The position numbers and the translations under genes are program-made. 7,913 bases of DNA from assembly GCA_026999335.1 (NCBI GenBank), contig JALTPW010000833.1:1-7913 (forward strand), given 5' to 3'. Below the pieces are notes generated by a model, which saw nothing but the letters and a program-made list of their open reading frames with translations, searched no databases and had not been told where the DNA came from. The stretch is from Chromatiales bacterium. GTDB lineage: Bacteria; Pseudomonadota; Gammaproteobacteria; SZUA-152. Below, piece after piece: positions 1 through 6,177 of this stretch; position 1 is the stretch's first letter, and each line of letters opens with the position of its first letter.

Positions 1-179
1 CCATCGTCTTGGCCGGCGGTCTGACCTCGGCCAACGTCGGTGAGGCCATCGCCACGGCGCGGCCCTTCGCTGTGGATCTCAGCGGTGGCGTGGAGTCGAC
101 AAAGGGTATCAAGGACGCGGTGAAGATGGCTGCACTGGTGGACGCGGTACGTGTGGCAGATGGTCGCTGCAAAAGTTGA
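1..179 (+). CDS. trpF: Phosphoribosylanthranilate isomerase, C-terminal end (partial)
   Basis: This is the 3' end of a gene that begins before the window; the first two bases finish a codon and 58 sense codons precede the TGA stop. TrpF converts N-(5-phosphoribosyl)anthranilate to carboxyphenylamino-deoxyribulose phosphate in cytoplasmic tryptophan synthesis. The visible part carries the two phosphate-binding loops of the last strands of the TIM barrel: LAGGL (visible residues 3-7) and VDLSGGVE (24-31), followed by the usual KG.KD helix start (34-38). This pattern and the adjacent trpB and trpA make the call firm. The N-terminal half, including the catalytic Cys and Asp, is outside the window, so its integrity cannot be judged. 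A 179-base gap holding a palindromic repeat separates it from trpB. Confidence 0.93.
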   Translation, partial: IVLAGGLTSANVGEAIATARPFAVDLSGGVESTKGIKDAVKMAALVDAVRVADGRCKS

Positions 180-300
180 AAGCTTTTTTGCCACAGAGAC
201 ACGGCGGACACAGAGAAAACCATTGTATAACGGAAGCTGTTATTAACCGTTTTTGAATTCTCTGTGCACCCTGTGTCTCTGTGGCGCATGTCTTTTGGCA
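180..300. repeat. CACAGAG-type palindromic intergenic repeat, copy 1
   Basis: Two arms of 27 bases, 191-217 and 258-284, are inverted copies of each other, matching at 23 of 27 positions by my alignment. Both start CCACAGAGACAC and end CACAGAGAA when read inward. The loop of about 40 bases is AT-rich. The left flank (AAAGCTTTTTTGCCAC) resembles the left flank of copy 3, and the right flank (GTCTTTTG) resembles that of copy 2, so the repeat unit extends beyond the arms. No open frame or T-run terminator is associated with it. It looks like a non-autonomous palindromic element. From memory, similar CACAGAG/CACGGAG repeats are scattered in many proteobacterial genomes; I could not check this. 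Confidence 0.8.
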
Positions 301-349
301 GTGATCTAATGAGAAGTCGATGGCGCCCGATACGTGCACAACGAACAAT

Positions 350-353
350 GGAG
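350..353 (+). promoter_or_regulatory. Ribosome binding site GGAG that sets the trpB start
   Basis: GGAG lies 5 bases before the ATG at 359 and favours that start over the in-frame ATG at 320. The 13 residues that the earlier start would add (from MAPDTCTT) do not resemble the TrpB N-terminus. The ATG at 320 does have a GAGAAG at 311-316, but it sits only 3 bases away. Confidence 0.6.
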
Positions 354-358
354 TAGTA

Positions 359-1576
359 ATGACAGTACAGATCAAACAGGCCGCAGGCGCGTTGCCCGAT
401 GACAATGGCCACTTCGGTCCCTATGGCGGACGCTTCGTCGCCGAGACTTTGATGGTGCCTCTGCGCGAGTTGCAGGAGGCCTACGATAAATACCTCAGCG
501 ACGATGATTTTCTCAATGAGCTGGACGAAGACCTGCGCCAATTCGTCGGCCGTCCCTCGCCGTTGTATCTCGCCGAACGCTGGAGCGCACAGCTGGGTGG
601 GGCGCAAATTTACCTCAAGCGCGAAGACCTCAATCACACCGGCGCGCACAAGGTGAACAATACGGTCGGCCAGGCCCTGCTTGCCAAACGCATGGGCAAG
701 ACCCGTATTATTGCCGAGACTGGTGCCGGTCAGCACGGTGTGGCCGCCGCCACCGTGGCGGCGCGTCTGGGCCTGAAATGCGTGGTCTACATGGGCGCGG
801 TGGATATCGCCCGCCAGGCCATCAATGTCTATCGTATGAAGCTGCTGGGTGCCGAGGTGGTGTCCGTGGAGTCCGGCTCCAAGACCCTCAAGGACGCCCT
901 CAACGAGGCCATGCGCGACTGGGTCACCAACATCGACGACACCTTCTACATCATCGGTACCGTCGCCGGCCCGCACCCGTATCCGGCCATGGTACGCGAC
1001 TTCCAGGCCATCATCGGCCGCGAGGCTCGTGCGCAGATCCTTGATCAGGCCGGGCGGCTACCCGATGCCCTGGTGGCCTGCGTCGGCGGCGGCTCCAATG
1101 CCATCGGCCTGTTTTATCCCTTCCTCGATGATAGCGATGTGGCTGTTTATGGCGTCGAGGCCGCCGGTCATGGGCTGGAGACGGGGCGCCATGCCGCCCC
1201 CCTGTGCGCCGGTCGGCCCGGGGTGTTACACGGTAATCGCACCTATTTGATGGAAGACGACAATGGCCAGATTATCGAGACGCACTCGATCTCCGCCGGC
1301 CTCGATTATCCCGGCGTCGGTCCCGAACATGCCTGGCTGAAAGACGAAGGTCGCGCCCAATACGTGGCTATCAGCGACGATGAGGCCCTGGCGGCCTTCC
1401 ACAATCTGACGCGTGTCGAGGGCATCATGCCGGCGCTGGAATCCAGCCATGCCCTGGCCTATGCCGGCAAGCTGGCGTCGACCATGGCTCGAAACCAGAT
1501 CATCGTCGTCAACCTGTCCGGGCGCGGTGACAAGGACATCCATACCGTGGCTGCCTTGGAAGGCATCAAGGTTTGA
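359..1576 (+). CDS. trpB: Tryptophan synthase beta chain
   Basis: TrpB is the PLP enzyme that joins indole to L-serine to give L-tryptophan; it works in the cytoplasm as an alpha2-beta2 complex with TrpA, receiving indole through an internal tunnel. From the ATG at 359 the protein has 405 residues, normal for the family. Visible landmarks are the N-terminal FGPYGGRFVAETL (19-31), the PLP lysine in GAHKVNN (Lys98), the catalytic glutamate in ETGAGQHG (Glu120), the PLP-phosphate loop GGGSNAIG (243-250), SAGLDYPGVGPEH (312-324, with the aspartate that closes over substrate) and NLSGRGDKD (385-393, with the serine contacting the pyridine nitrogen). All key residues are present. An in-frame ATG at 320 is possible but less likely. 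It is separated from trpA by 206 bases filled with repeats, unlike the tight trpBA coupling of many bacteria. Confidence 0.97.
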   Translation: MTVQIKQAAGALPDDNGHFGPYGGRFVAETLMVPLRELQEAYDKYLSDDDFLNELDEDLRQFVGRPSPLYLAERWSAQLGGAQIYLKREDLNHTGAHKVNNTVGQALLAKRMGKTRIIAETGAGQHGVAAATVAARLGLKCVVYMGAVDIARQAINVYRMKLLGAEVVSVESGSKTLKDALNEAMRDWVTNIDDTFYIIGTVAGPHPYPAMVRDFQAIIGREARAQILDQAGRLPDALVACVGGGSNAIGLFYPFLDDSDVAVYGVEAAGHGLETGRHAAPLCAGRPGVLHGNRTYLMEDDNGQIIETHSISAGLDYPGVGPEHAWLKDEGRAQYVAISDDEALAAFHNLTRVEGIMPALESSHALAYAGKLASTMARNQIIVVNLSGRGDKDIHTVAALEGIKV

Positions 1577-1582
1577 AGCCCA

Positions 1583-1725
1583 CGGAGGTTAGCCGCGAAA
1601 AAATCTGCTTGTCACAGAGGCACGGAGAACACAGAGATGACGAATATCAAGCTTTCTCTGTGCTCTCTGTGCTCTCTGGGTTTCGGTGGCAAGTGTCTTT
1701 GATGGCGGGCATGGCCCGTATCCGC
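1583..1725. repeat. CACAGAG-type palindrome, copy 2, bracketed by degraded REP-like halves
   Basis: The core is an inverted repeat: left arm about 1608-1636 (CTTGTCACAGAGGCACGGAG, then AACACAGAG), right arm about 1653-1693, which contains repeated CTCTGTG words and ends GTGGCAAG, the complement of the left arm's beginning. The right arm has an extra CTCTGTG unit and other changes, so the copy is decayed. Outside it lie two REP-like halves in opposite orientation. GGTTAGCCGCGA (1587-1598) resembles the tail of the repeat at 3631-3643. GCGGGCATGGCCCG (1705-1718), followed by TATCCGCGA, resembles 3696-3720. This could be one composite palindrome or a CACAGAG element inserted in an older REP doublet. 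No gene is visible in this gap. Confidence 0.7.
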
Positions 1726-1782
1726 GACCGGGCTGGCAGATTTCCGTTCGTGTACTGAAGCGAAAAAACCAAGAGAACCAGC

Positions 1783-2607
1783 ATGGGCCGTATTACGAAC
1801 TGTTTCGAACGACTGAAAGACGCGGGCCGTCAGGCCCTTATTCCCTACGTTACCGCCGGTGATCCAGAGCCTGCCGTTACCGTGCCCTTGATGCACGCGA
1901 TGGTGGCTGCCGGTGCCGACATCATCGAGCTGGGCGTGCCGTTTTCCGACCCCATGGCCGATGGCCCGGTGATCCAGCGCGCCGCCGAACGTGCCCTGAG
2001 GCAAGGCACCAGCCTGCGCGACGTACTGGCTATGGTGGCCGAGTTCCGCCGCCAGGACGCCAGCACTCCGGTGGTGCTGATGGGCTACCTCAACCCGCTG
2101 GAGGTGATGGGTTACGACACCTTCGCCAAGGCCGCCGCCGAAGCGGGTGTGGACGGCGTGATCAGCGTCGACCTGCCACCGGAAGAGGCCCGCGACCTGC
2201 TCACGGCCCTGGGCGGCCAGGGTATTGATCCCATCTTCCTGCTTGCACCGACCACCGATGACATTCGCATCGAGAAAATCTGTGCGGTGGCCAGTGGCTA
2301 TGTCTATTACGTGGCCTTGAAGGGCGTTACCGGTGCTGCTGGCCTGGACGTGCAGTCTGTGGCCGATAAACTGGCACAGATCGGTCGCCACACCGGGCTG
2401 CCGGTGGCCGTTGGTTTCGGTATCAAGGATGCCGACTCCGCCGCCGCCATGGCCAAGGTGGCCGACGCCGTGGTGGTGGGCAGCTCGCTAGTGAAAAAGA
2501 TCGAGCAGAATGCCGGTCAAAGCGATAGAATCACCCAGGAAATTACCGATGTTCTCGCCCGTATGCGTGTGGCGATGGACACTCACAAAGACAGGTCGTC
2601 ACCATGA
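1783..2607 (+). CDS. trpA: Tryptophan synthase alpha chain
   Basis: TrpA cleaves indole-3-glycerol phosphate to indole and glyceraldehyde 3-phosphate and passes indole to TrpB. The 274-residue length fits the family, and the fold is a TIM barrel. Catalytic Glu49 (in IIELGVPFSDP) and Asp60 (in MADGP) fall at the same numbers as in the enteric enzyme. Tyr175 (in GYVYYV) and the phosphate-binding loops KGVTGA (180-185) and GFGI (211-214) are also present. The ATG at 1783 is preceded by AAGAGA at 1771-1776, a modest Shine-Dalgarno. Its 3' end overlaps the accD start as ATGA (2604-2607), so the two are probably translationally coupled. No defect is visible. Confidence 0.97.
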   Translation: MGRITNCFERLKDAGRQALIPYVTAGDPEPAVTVPLMHAMVAAGADIIELGVPFSDPMADGPVIQRAAERALRQGTSLRDVLAMVAEFRRQDASTPVVLMGYLNPLEVMGYDTFAKAAAEAGVDGVISVDLPPEEARDLLTALGGQGIDPIFLLAPTTDDIRIEKICAVASGYVYYVALKGVTGAAGLDVQSVADKLAQIGRHTGLPVAVGFGIKDADSAAAMAKVADAVVVGSSLVKKIEQNAGQSDRITQEITDVLARMRVAMDTHKDRSSP

Positions 2608-3464
2608 GCTGGCTGGAAAAATTAATACCCTCGCGCATCCGTATTGATGGCACGCAGAAAAAGACCGTCCCCGAGGGCTTGTGGGCCAAGTGCCCGGCTT
2701 GCGATGCCGTGCTCTACCGCGCCGATCTGGAGCGCAATCTGGATGTTTGTCCCAAGTGCGACCACCACATGCGTATCGGTGCCCGGCGTCGCCTCGAGGC
2801 CTTTCTCGACGAAGAGCCGCGTGTGGAGATCGGTGAAAATCTGGAGCCGGTGGATATCCTCAAGTTCAAGGATCTGAAGAAGTACAAGGATCGCCTGAGC
2901 CAGGCGCAAAAGGCCACCGCTGAAAAGGATGCCCTGATCGGTATGATGGGGCAGGTGAAGGGAGTGCCGCTAGTGGCCGCGGCCTTCGAGTTCAAGTTCA
3001 TGGGTGGTTCCATGGGTTCGGTGGTGGGCGAGCGTTTCGTGCGCTGTGTCGATACCGCCATTGAGCACAACATCCCCTTCGTTTGTTTTTCCGCCTCCGG
3101 CGGTGCGCGTATGCAGGAGGCCTTGTTTTCCCTGATGCAGATGGCCAAGACCAGCGCGGCCCTGGCAAAAATGAACAAACGCGGCATCCCGTTCATTTCC
3201 GTGATGACTGACCCCACTATGGGTGGGGTCTCCGCCAGTCTGGCGATGCTCGGCGATCTCAACGTGGCCGAGCCCAAGGCCCTGATCGGCTTTGCCGGCC
3301 CGCGGGTCATCGAGCAGACCGTGCGCGAGACCCTGCCGGAAGGTTTTCAACGCAGCGAATTCCTGCTCGAACACGGCGCCGTGGACATGATCGTCGACCG
3401 CCGCGAAATGCGTGACCGCCTAGCCAATGTTCTCACCATGCTCACCGGCCAGCCGGCGGTTTGA
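2604..3464 (+). CDS. accD: Acetyl-CoA carboxylase carboxyltransferase subunit beta
   Basis: AccD pairs with AccA in the carboxyltransferase that moves CO2 from biotin on AccB to acetyl-CoA, forming malonyl-CoA for fatty-acid synthesis. The protein has 286 residues, somewhat shorter than the E. coli form. It opens with the four-cysteine zinc ribbon typical of bacterial AccD: CPAC (Cys30, Cys33) and CPKC (Cys49, Cys52). The crotonase-like carboxyltransferase domain follows, with FKFMGGSMGSVVGE (130-143), the oxyanion-type SASGGARMQE (163-172), DPTMGGVSAS (203-212) and GFAGPRVIEQT (229-239). The start overlaps the trpA stop by 4 bases, linking fatty-acid and tryptophan genes on one message. A 265-base repeat-rich gap follows. 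Confidence 0.97.
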   Translation: MSWLEKLIPSRIRIDGTQKKTVPEGLWAKCPACDAVLYRADLERNLDVCPKCDHHMRIGARRRLEAFLDEEPRVEIGENLEPVDILKFKDLKKYKDRLSQAQKATAEKDALIGMMGQVKGVPLVAAAFEFKFMGGSMGSVVGERFVRCVDTAIEHNIPFVCFSASGGARMQEALFSLMQMAKTSAALAKMNKRGIPFISVMTDPTMGGVSASLAMLGDLNVAEPKALIGFAGPRVIEQTVRETLPEGFQRSEFLLEHGAVDMIVDRREMRDRLANVLTMLTGQPAV

Positions 3465-3491
3465 AGTTCCCCGCAGGGAGCTGCTTGCGAT

Positions 3492-3578
3492 AAGGCTTTT
3501 TGCTACGGCGGTACAGAGAACACAGAGACCAATGAAATTGTCTTCGCCGTGTCCTCCGCGGCGAAATTTTCTTGTTAC
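3492..3578. repeat. CACAGAG-type palindromic repeat, copy 3 (diverged)
   Basis: The left part, GGCTTTTTGCTAC (3494-3506), resembles the left flank of copy 1 and is followed by GTACAGAGAACACAGAGA (3511-3528). The right part, TCGCCGTGTCCTCCGCGGCG (3543-3562), is its imperfect inverted partner: read in reverse it gives CGCGGAGGACACGGCGA. About 10 of 14 core positions match between the arms. The short loop (about 3530-3541) separates them. It belongs to the same family as the repeats in the trpF-trpB and trpB-trpA gaps, but the arms have drifted apart more. No coding potential is seen. Confidence 0.65.
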
Positions 3579-3621
3579 AGCACAACGCAGTGCTATCCTC
3601 TTGAAGGGTAGTTTTGGACAT

Positions 3622-3720
3622 TGTGCGAGTGGCTTTAGCCGCGATTAATGGTTAGTTTTAGCTCCCATAGATTGATTGTTTTCCCAACCATCATCGCGGG
3701 CATGGCCCGCTCCTACGCGA
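3622..3720. repeat. REP-like inverted pair (REPIN-type) upstream of folC
   Basis: The right unit, read on the minus strand, is GTAGGAGCGGGCCATGCCCG (3697-3716): a GTAG head followed by a perfect 6-base stem (GCGGGC 3696-3701, GCCCGC 3705-3710) with a 3-base loop. The left unit on the plus strand is GAGTGGCTTTAGCCGCGA (3627-3644), with a small hairpin GGCT-TT-AGCC. Inner flanks pair too: CGCGATTAATGGTT (3640-3653) against AACCATCATCGCG (3686-3698), differing by one indel and one mismatch. Two REPs in inverted orientation form a REPIN, a type mobilised by RAYT (TnpA_REP) transposases in Pseudomonas and Stenotrophomonas. No RAYT gene is in the window. The element ends about 10 bases before the folC ATG. 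Confidence 0.75.
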
Positions 3721-3729
3721 ACCCCCCGT

Positions 3730-4980
3730 ATGCGCTACCACAATCTTGATGACTGGCTCCGCTGGCAGGAGTCCCTGCACCCCAGTGAGATCGAGCTGGG
3801 TCTTGAACGTGTGCGCACGGTGCTGGAACGCCTGAGTCTTACCAGACCCGGTTTTATCATCGTCACTGTCGCCGGTACCAATGGCAAGGGCTCCTGCGTG
3901 GCGATACTGGAGAGTATTCTGCAAGCCGCCGGCTACCATATCGGCACATTTACCTCACCACACCTGTTGCGCTACAACGAGCGCATCCGCGTTGGCGGCG
4001 AGCAGGTCACCGATGCCGAGTTGTGCGCGGCCTTCGAGCGCATCGATGGTGCACGTGGCGATATTTCGCTGACCTATTTTGAGTTCGGCACCCTCGCCGC
4101 CATCGATTGCCTGCAACGGCGCGGGGTGGAGATCGCCGTGCTGGAAGTGGGTCTGGGTGGGCGCCTGGATGCAGTCAACGTGCTGGATACCGATGTGGCT
4201 CTGATTACCCCGGTGGATGTGGATCATGTGACCTGGCTGGGGAGTGACCGTGAGACCATCGGTATCGAGAAGGCTGGCATCATGCGCGCCGGACGGCCGG
4301 TGGTGGTCAGTGATCCGCAGCCGCCACGGTCGGTGTTGAAGTATGCCGATGAGCTGGGAGCGCCGCTGGCTCTCGCCGGGCGTGACTACCACTATGAGGT
4401 GCAGCAGGGAGCGCAGGGTGACCAGTGGCGCTGGAGCAGCGGCGAACAGAGTCGCAATGCCCTGCCTCTGCCGGCCCTGCGCGGTGATTTTCAGTTGGCC
4501 AATGCCGCTGGTGTGCTGATGGTGCTGGCACGGCTGGGTGAGCGGTTCCCTGTCAGCCAGCAGGCCGTGCGCAGCGGCCTGCTGGCGGTACAGTTGCCGG
4601 GGCGTTTTCAGGTGTTGCCGGGCCGGCCGATGCAAATTCTCGATGTGGCACACAATCCGCATAGTGCCCGCGCCCTGGCGCAGACCCTTGCCCATCAGTC
4701 GTGCCCCGGGCGTACTCTGGCGGTGCTGGGGATGTTGGATGACAAGGATATCGTTGCCAGCGTGGCCAGTCTGCGCACGCTGGTGGACGACTGGTACCTG
4801 GCTTCGCTGGATGTGCCGCGCGGGGTTACGGCGGCACGTTTGCGCGAGGCTTTGGGCGGAGAAGGGCAATGCTTCGATAGCGTGCATGCGGCCCGTACTG
4901 CGGCGTTGTCCGTGATGAGTGAAGATGACCGACTGGTGATCTTCGGGTCATTTTATACGGTGGCTGCGGCCCTCGGTTAG
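3730..4980 (+). CDS. folC: Bifunctional folylpolyglutamate synthase / dihydrofolate synthase
   Basis: FolC adds glutamate to dihydropteroate and then extends the polyglutamate tail of folates, using ATP, in the cytoplasm. From the ATG at 3730 the protein has 416 residues, normal for the family. It is a Mur-ligase-like enzyme: P-loop GTNGKGS (49-55), SPHLLRYNERI (76-86), LTYFEFGTLAA (114-124), EVGLGGRLDAVN (139-150), the probable carbamylated lysine in IEKAGI (Lys181), and the C-terminal domain with LPGRFQ (289-294), DVAHNPHS (305-312) and GMLDDKD (334-340). An in-frame TTG at 3676 would add 18 residues, but these are encoded largely by the REP element and do not resemble FolC. No Shine-Dalgarno is visible before 3730, which is unusual beside its neighbours. 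The SPOR gene follows after 38 bases. Confidence 0.96.
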   Translation: MRYHNLDDWLRWQESLHPSEIELGLERVRTVLERLSLTRPGFIIVTVAGTNGKGSCVAILESILQAAGYHIGTFTSPHLLRYNERIRVGGEQVTDAELCAAFERIDGARGDISLTYFEFGTLAAIDCLQRRGVEIAVLEVGLGGRLDAVNVLDTDVALITPVDVDHVTWLGSDRETIGIEKAGIMRAGRPVVVSDPQPPRSVLKYADELGAPLALAGRDYHYEVQQGAQGDQWRWSSGEQSRNALPLPALRGDFQLANAAGVLMVLARLGERFPVSQQAVRSGLLAVQLPGRFQVLPGRPMQILDVAHNPHSARALAQTLAHQSCPGRTLAVLGMLDDKDIVASVASLRTLVDDWYLASLDVPRGVTAARLREALGGEGQCFDSVHAARTAALSVMSEDDRLVIFGSFYTVAAALG

Positions 4981-4984
4981 CGCG

Positions 4985-4990
4985 TATAAT
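4985..4990 (+). promoter_or_regulatory. Candidate sigma70 -10 box before the SPOR gene
   Basis: A perfect TATAAT lies just after the folC stop. Transcription would start near 4997 and leave a leader of about 20 bases before the GTG at 5019. No good -35 hexamer is found at the usual distance (TGGCTG or GGCTGC near 4961-4967), so this is only a candidate for an internal promoter driving dedD-cvpA-purF. Confidence 0.35.
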
Positions 4991-5018
4991 CATGCCTTGA
5001 TTCAGGTTAGGAATCTCC

Positions 5019-5615
5019 GTGAACATTCAACTCAAACAGCGTCTGGTCGGGGCCGTGGTGCTGGTCTCGCTGGCAGTCATTATCATTCCCATGCTGTTGC
5101 CGGGCGAGGGCGGTTACACGCGCCCGCAGCAGGGCAGCACTATTCCCACTGAGCCTGATTATCGTTTCGCGCCTTTGCCGGAGCCGCCACCTGCCCCCCC
5201 TGTGACCCAGGCGCCGCCGGTACCGGTGGAGACGCTGCCGGAGCCGGAGGTGGTGGAACCGGCAGCGAAGAAGGCACCGCCCAAGGCCACGGAAAAAACC
5301 GACATCCAGCCCGACCTACCCATCGATGCCGCCACACCGAAAGAGAGTGCCGTGAGCAAGGCGGGTGATGGTCAGGCCACCGCCTGGGTGGTGCAGGTGG
5401 GCAGTTTCTCCAGCGCCAAAAATGCACATGCCCTGCGCGACAAATTGCGTAAATTTGGGCATGCCACATTTGTCGAGGCGGTGAAGGACAAGGCAGGAAA
5501 GTCAGTCTATCGCGTGCGAGTGGGGCCGGAGGTGCGGCGTGATCTGGCGGAAAAATTACAACAGCAGCTTGCCCGTGATGCCAAACTCAAGGGTATCGTG
5601 CTGCGTTACCCCTGA
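5019..5615 (+). CDS. dedD: SPOR-domain membrane-anchored protein (DedD-like)
   Basis: SPOR proteins bind denuded glycan strands of septal peptidoglycan; DedD of E. coli is a non-essential cell-division protein at the septum. This 198-residue protein shows the expected layout: a short cytoplasmic start, one membrane helix (about 9-28, GAVVLVSLAVIIIPMLL), a long proline- and glutamate-rich periplasmic linker (about 30-118), and a C-terminal SPOR domain (about 121-197) with WVVQVGSFSS, a helix NAHALRDKLRKFG and YRVRVGPE. The start is GTG at 5019 with AGGA at 5009-5012, spacing 6. Its position between folC and cvpA matches the dedD locus of gammaproteobacteria. The symbol rests on domain layout and position; linkers of this family are poorly conserved. 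Confidence 0.87.
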   Translation: MNIQLKQRLVGAVVLVSLAVIIIPMLLPGEGGYTRPQQGSTIPTEPDYRFAPLPEPPPAPPVTQAPPVPVETLPEPEVVEPAAKKAPPKATEKTDIQPDLPIDAATPKESAVSKAGDGQATAWVVQVGSFSSAKNAHALRDKLRKFGHATFVEAVKDKAGKSVYRVRVGPEVRRDLAEKLQQQLARDAKLKGIVLRYP

Positions 5616-5639
5616 GGGTGCCCGTTTCGCAGCAAGGTC

Positions 5640-5648
5640 TGCTAGAAT
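5640..5648 (+). promoter_or_regulatory. Candidate extended -10 promoter element before cvpA
   Basis: TGC-TAGAAT is an extended -10 (TGN plus a 5-of-6 match to TATAAT). Transcription would begin near 5655, about 28 bases before the cvpA ATG. The -35 region has no convincing hexamer, which extended -10 promoters can tolerate. It would give cvpA-purF a promoter separate from the upstream genes. This is inference from motif and position only. Confidence 0.35.
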
Positions 5649-5682
5649 CGCCGCTGCTTCATTTTTTCATAGGTCGTGTCTG

Positions 5683-6168
5683 ATGGTCTGGGTGGATTAC
5701 CTGATTCCCGGAATAATTGTGCTTTCGGCATTGCTCAGCCTGATGCGCGGGTTCGTCCGCGAGGCCATGGCGCTGACCGGCTGGTTGGTGGCCCTGTGGG
5801 TGGCATTGCATTTTTCCCAAGCGCTGGCCGAGGCCTTTCTCAGCGGAATTTCCGTACCTTCCCTGCGCGTTGGTGTGGCCTTTGTCATCCTGTTCGTGAT
5901 CGTGCTGGTACTGTCGGCACTGATCAATCGACTGGCCAGCCAGTTGGTGAAACGAACCGGGCTGACGGGCACGGATCGTATGATTGGTATGCTGTTCGGT
6001 GCGGCGCGGGGCGCTGTGGTGGTGGCCGTGCTGGTGCTGCTGGCGGGCATGACCGCGATGCCGCAGGATCCGTGGTGGCAACAGTCCGTGACCATCGGCT
6101 ATTTTCAGGATTTGGCGGGGTGGCTGCGGGAAAATGTCGCACCGGAAATCAAGAGTTATCTGGGCTAA
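5683..6168 (+). CDS. cvpA: CvpA family inner-membrane protein
   Basis: CvpA is a small inner-membrane protein named for its requirement in colicin V production in E. coli; its molecular function remains unclear, though it is linked to envelope homeostasis. The ATG at 5683 gives 161 residues, close to the 162 of E. coli. Four hydrophobic segments are visible, roughly at 5-22, 29-47, 63-83 and 105-124. Family-typical features are RGFVRE after the first helix (22-27) and TGTDRMIGMLFGAARG before the last (95-110). The C-terminal part is soluble. AGG at 5671-5673 serves as a distant ribosome site. The frame is open upstream to 5539 inside dedD, but that extension has no family support. cvpA directly before purF is a widely conserved pair. 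Confidence 0.93.
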   Translation: MVWVDYLIPGIIVLSALLSLMRGFVREAMALTGWLVALWVALHFSQALAEAFLSGISVPSLRVGVAFVILFVIVLVLSALINRLASQLVKRTGLTGTDRMIGMLFGAARGAVVVAVLVLLAGMTAMPQDPWWQQSVTIGYFQDLAGWLRENVAPEIKSYLG

Positions 6169-6177
6169 ATCGAGAAC

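Noticed and set aside
191..284. A trp attenuator or terminator before trpB
   Set aside because: No leader peptide with Trp codons and no T-run follow the hairpin, and the same sequence recurs in other gaps, which points to a repeat family.
320..358. An upstream ATG start for trpB
   Set aside because: The 13 added residues do not look like TrpB, and the ATG at 359 has a better-placed GGAG. It is not fully excluded.
1573..1758. A 61-codon plus-strand frame between trpB and trpA
   Set aside because: It is made almost entirely of the CACAGAG and REP repeats, overlaps the trpB stop, and has no family resemblance.
1612..2391. A 259-codon open frame on the minus strand across the trpB-trpA gap and trpA
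   Set aside because: It is antisense to trpA and its start or end lies in repeat DNA; the His/Gln-rich composition is typical of shadow frames.
180..3720. A CRISPR array, because similar short repeats recur
   Set aside because: The repeats are palindromic, diverged, far apart and separated by whole genes; there are no regular spacers and no cas genes.
3676..3729. A TTG start adding 18 residues to folC
   Set aside because: Those residues are encoded mostly by the REP element. FolC alignment begins at or after MRYHNLDDW.
3955..4887. A 310-codon open frame on the minus strand within folC
   Set aside because: It is antisense to a clear folC. Its product is rich in His, Gln and Arg with no domain, as expected for a shadow frame.
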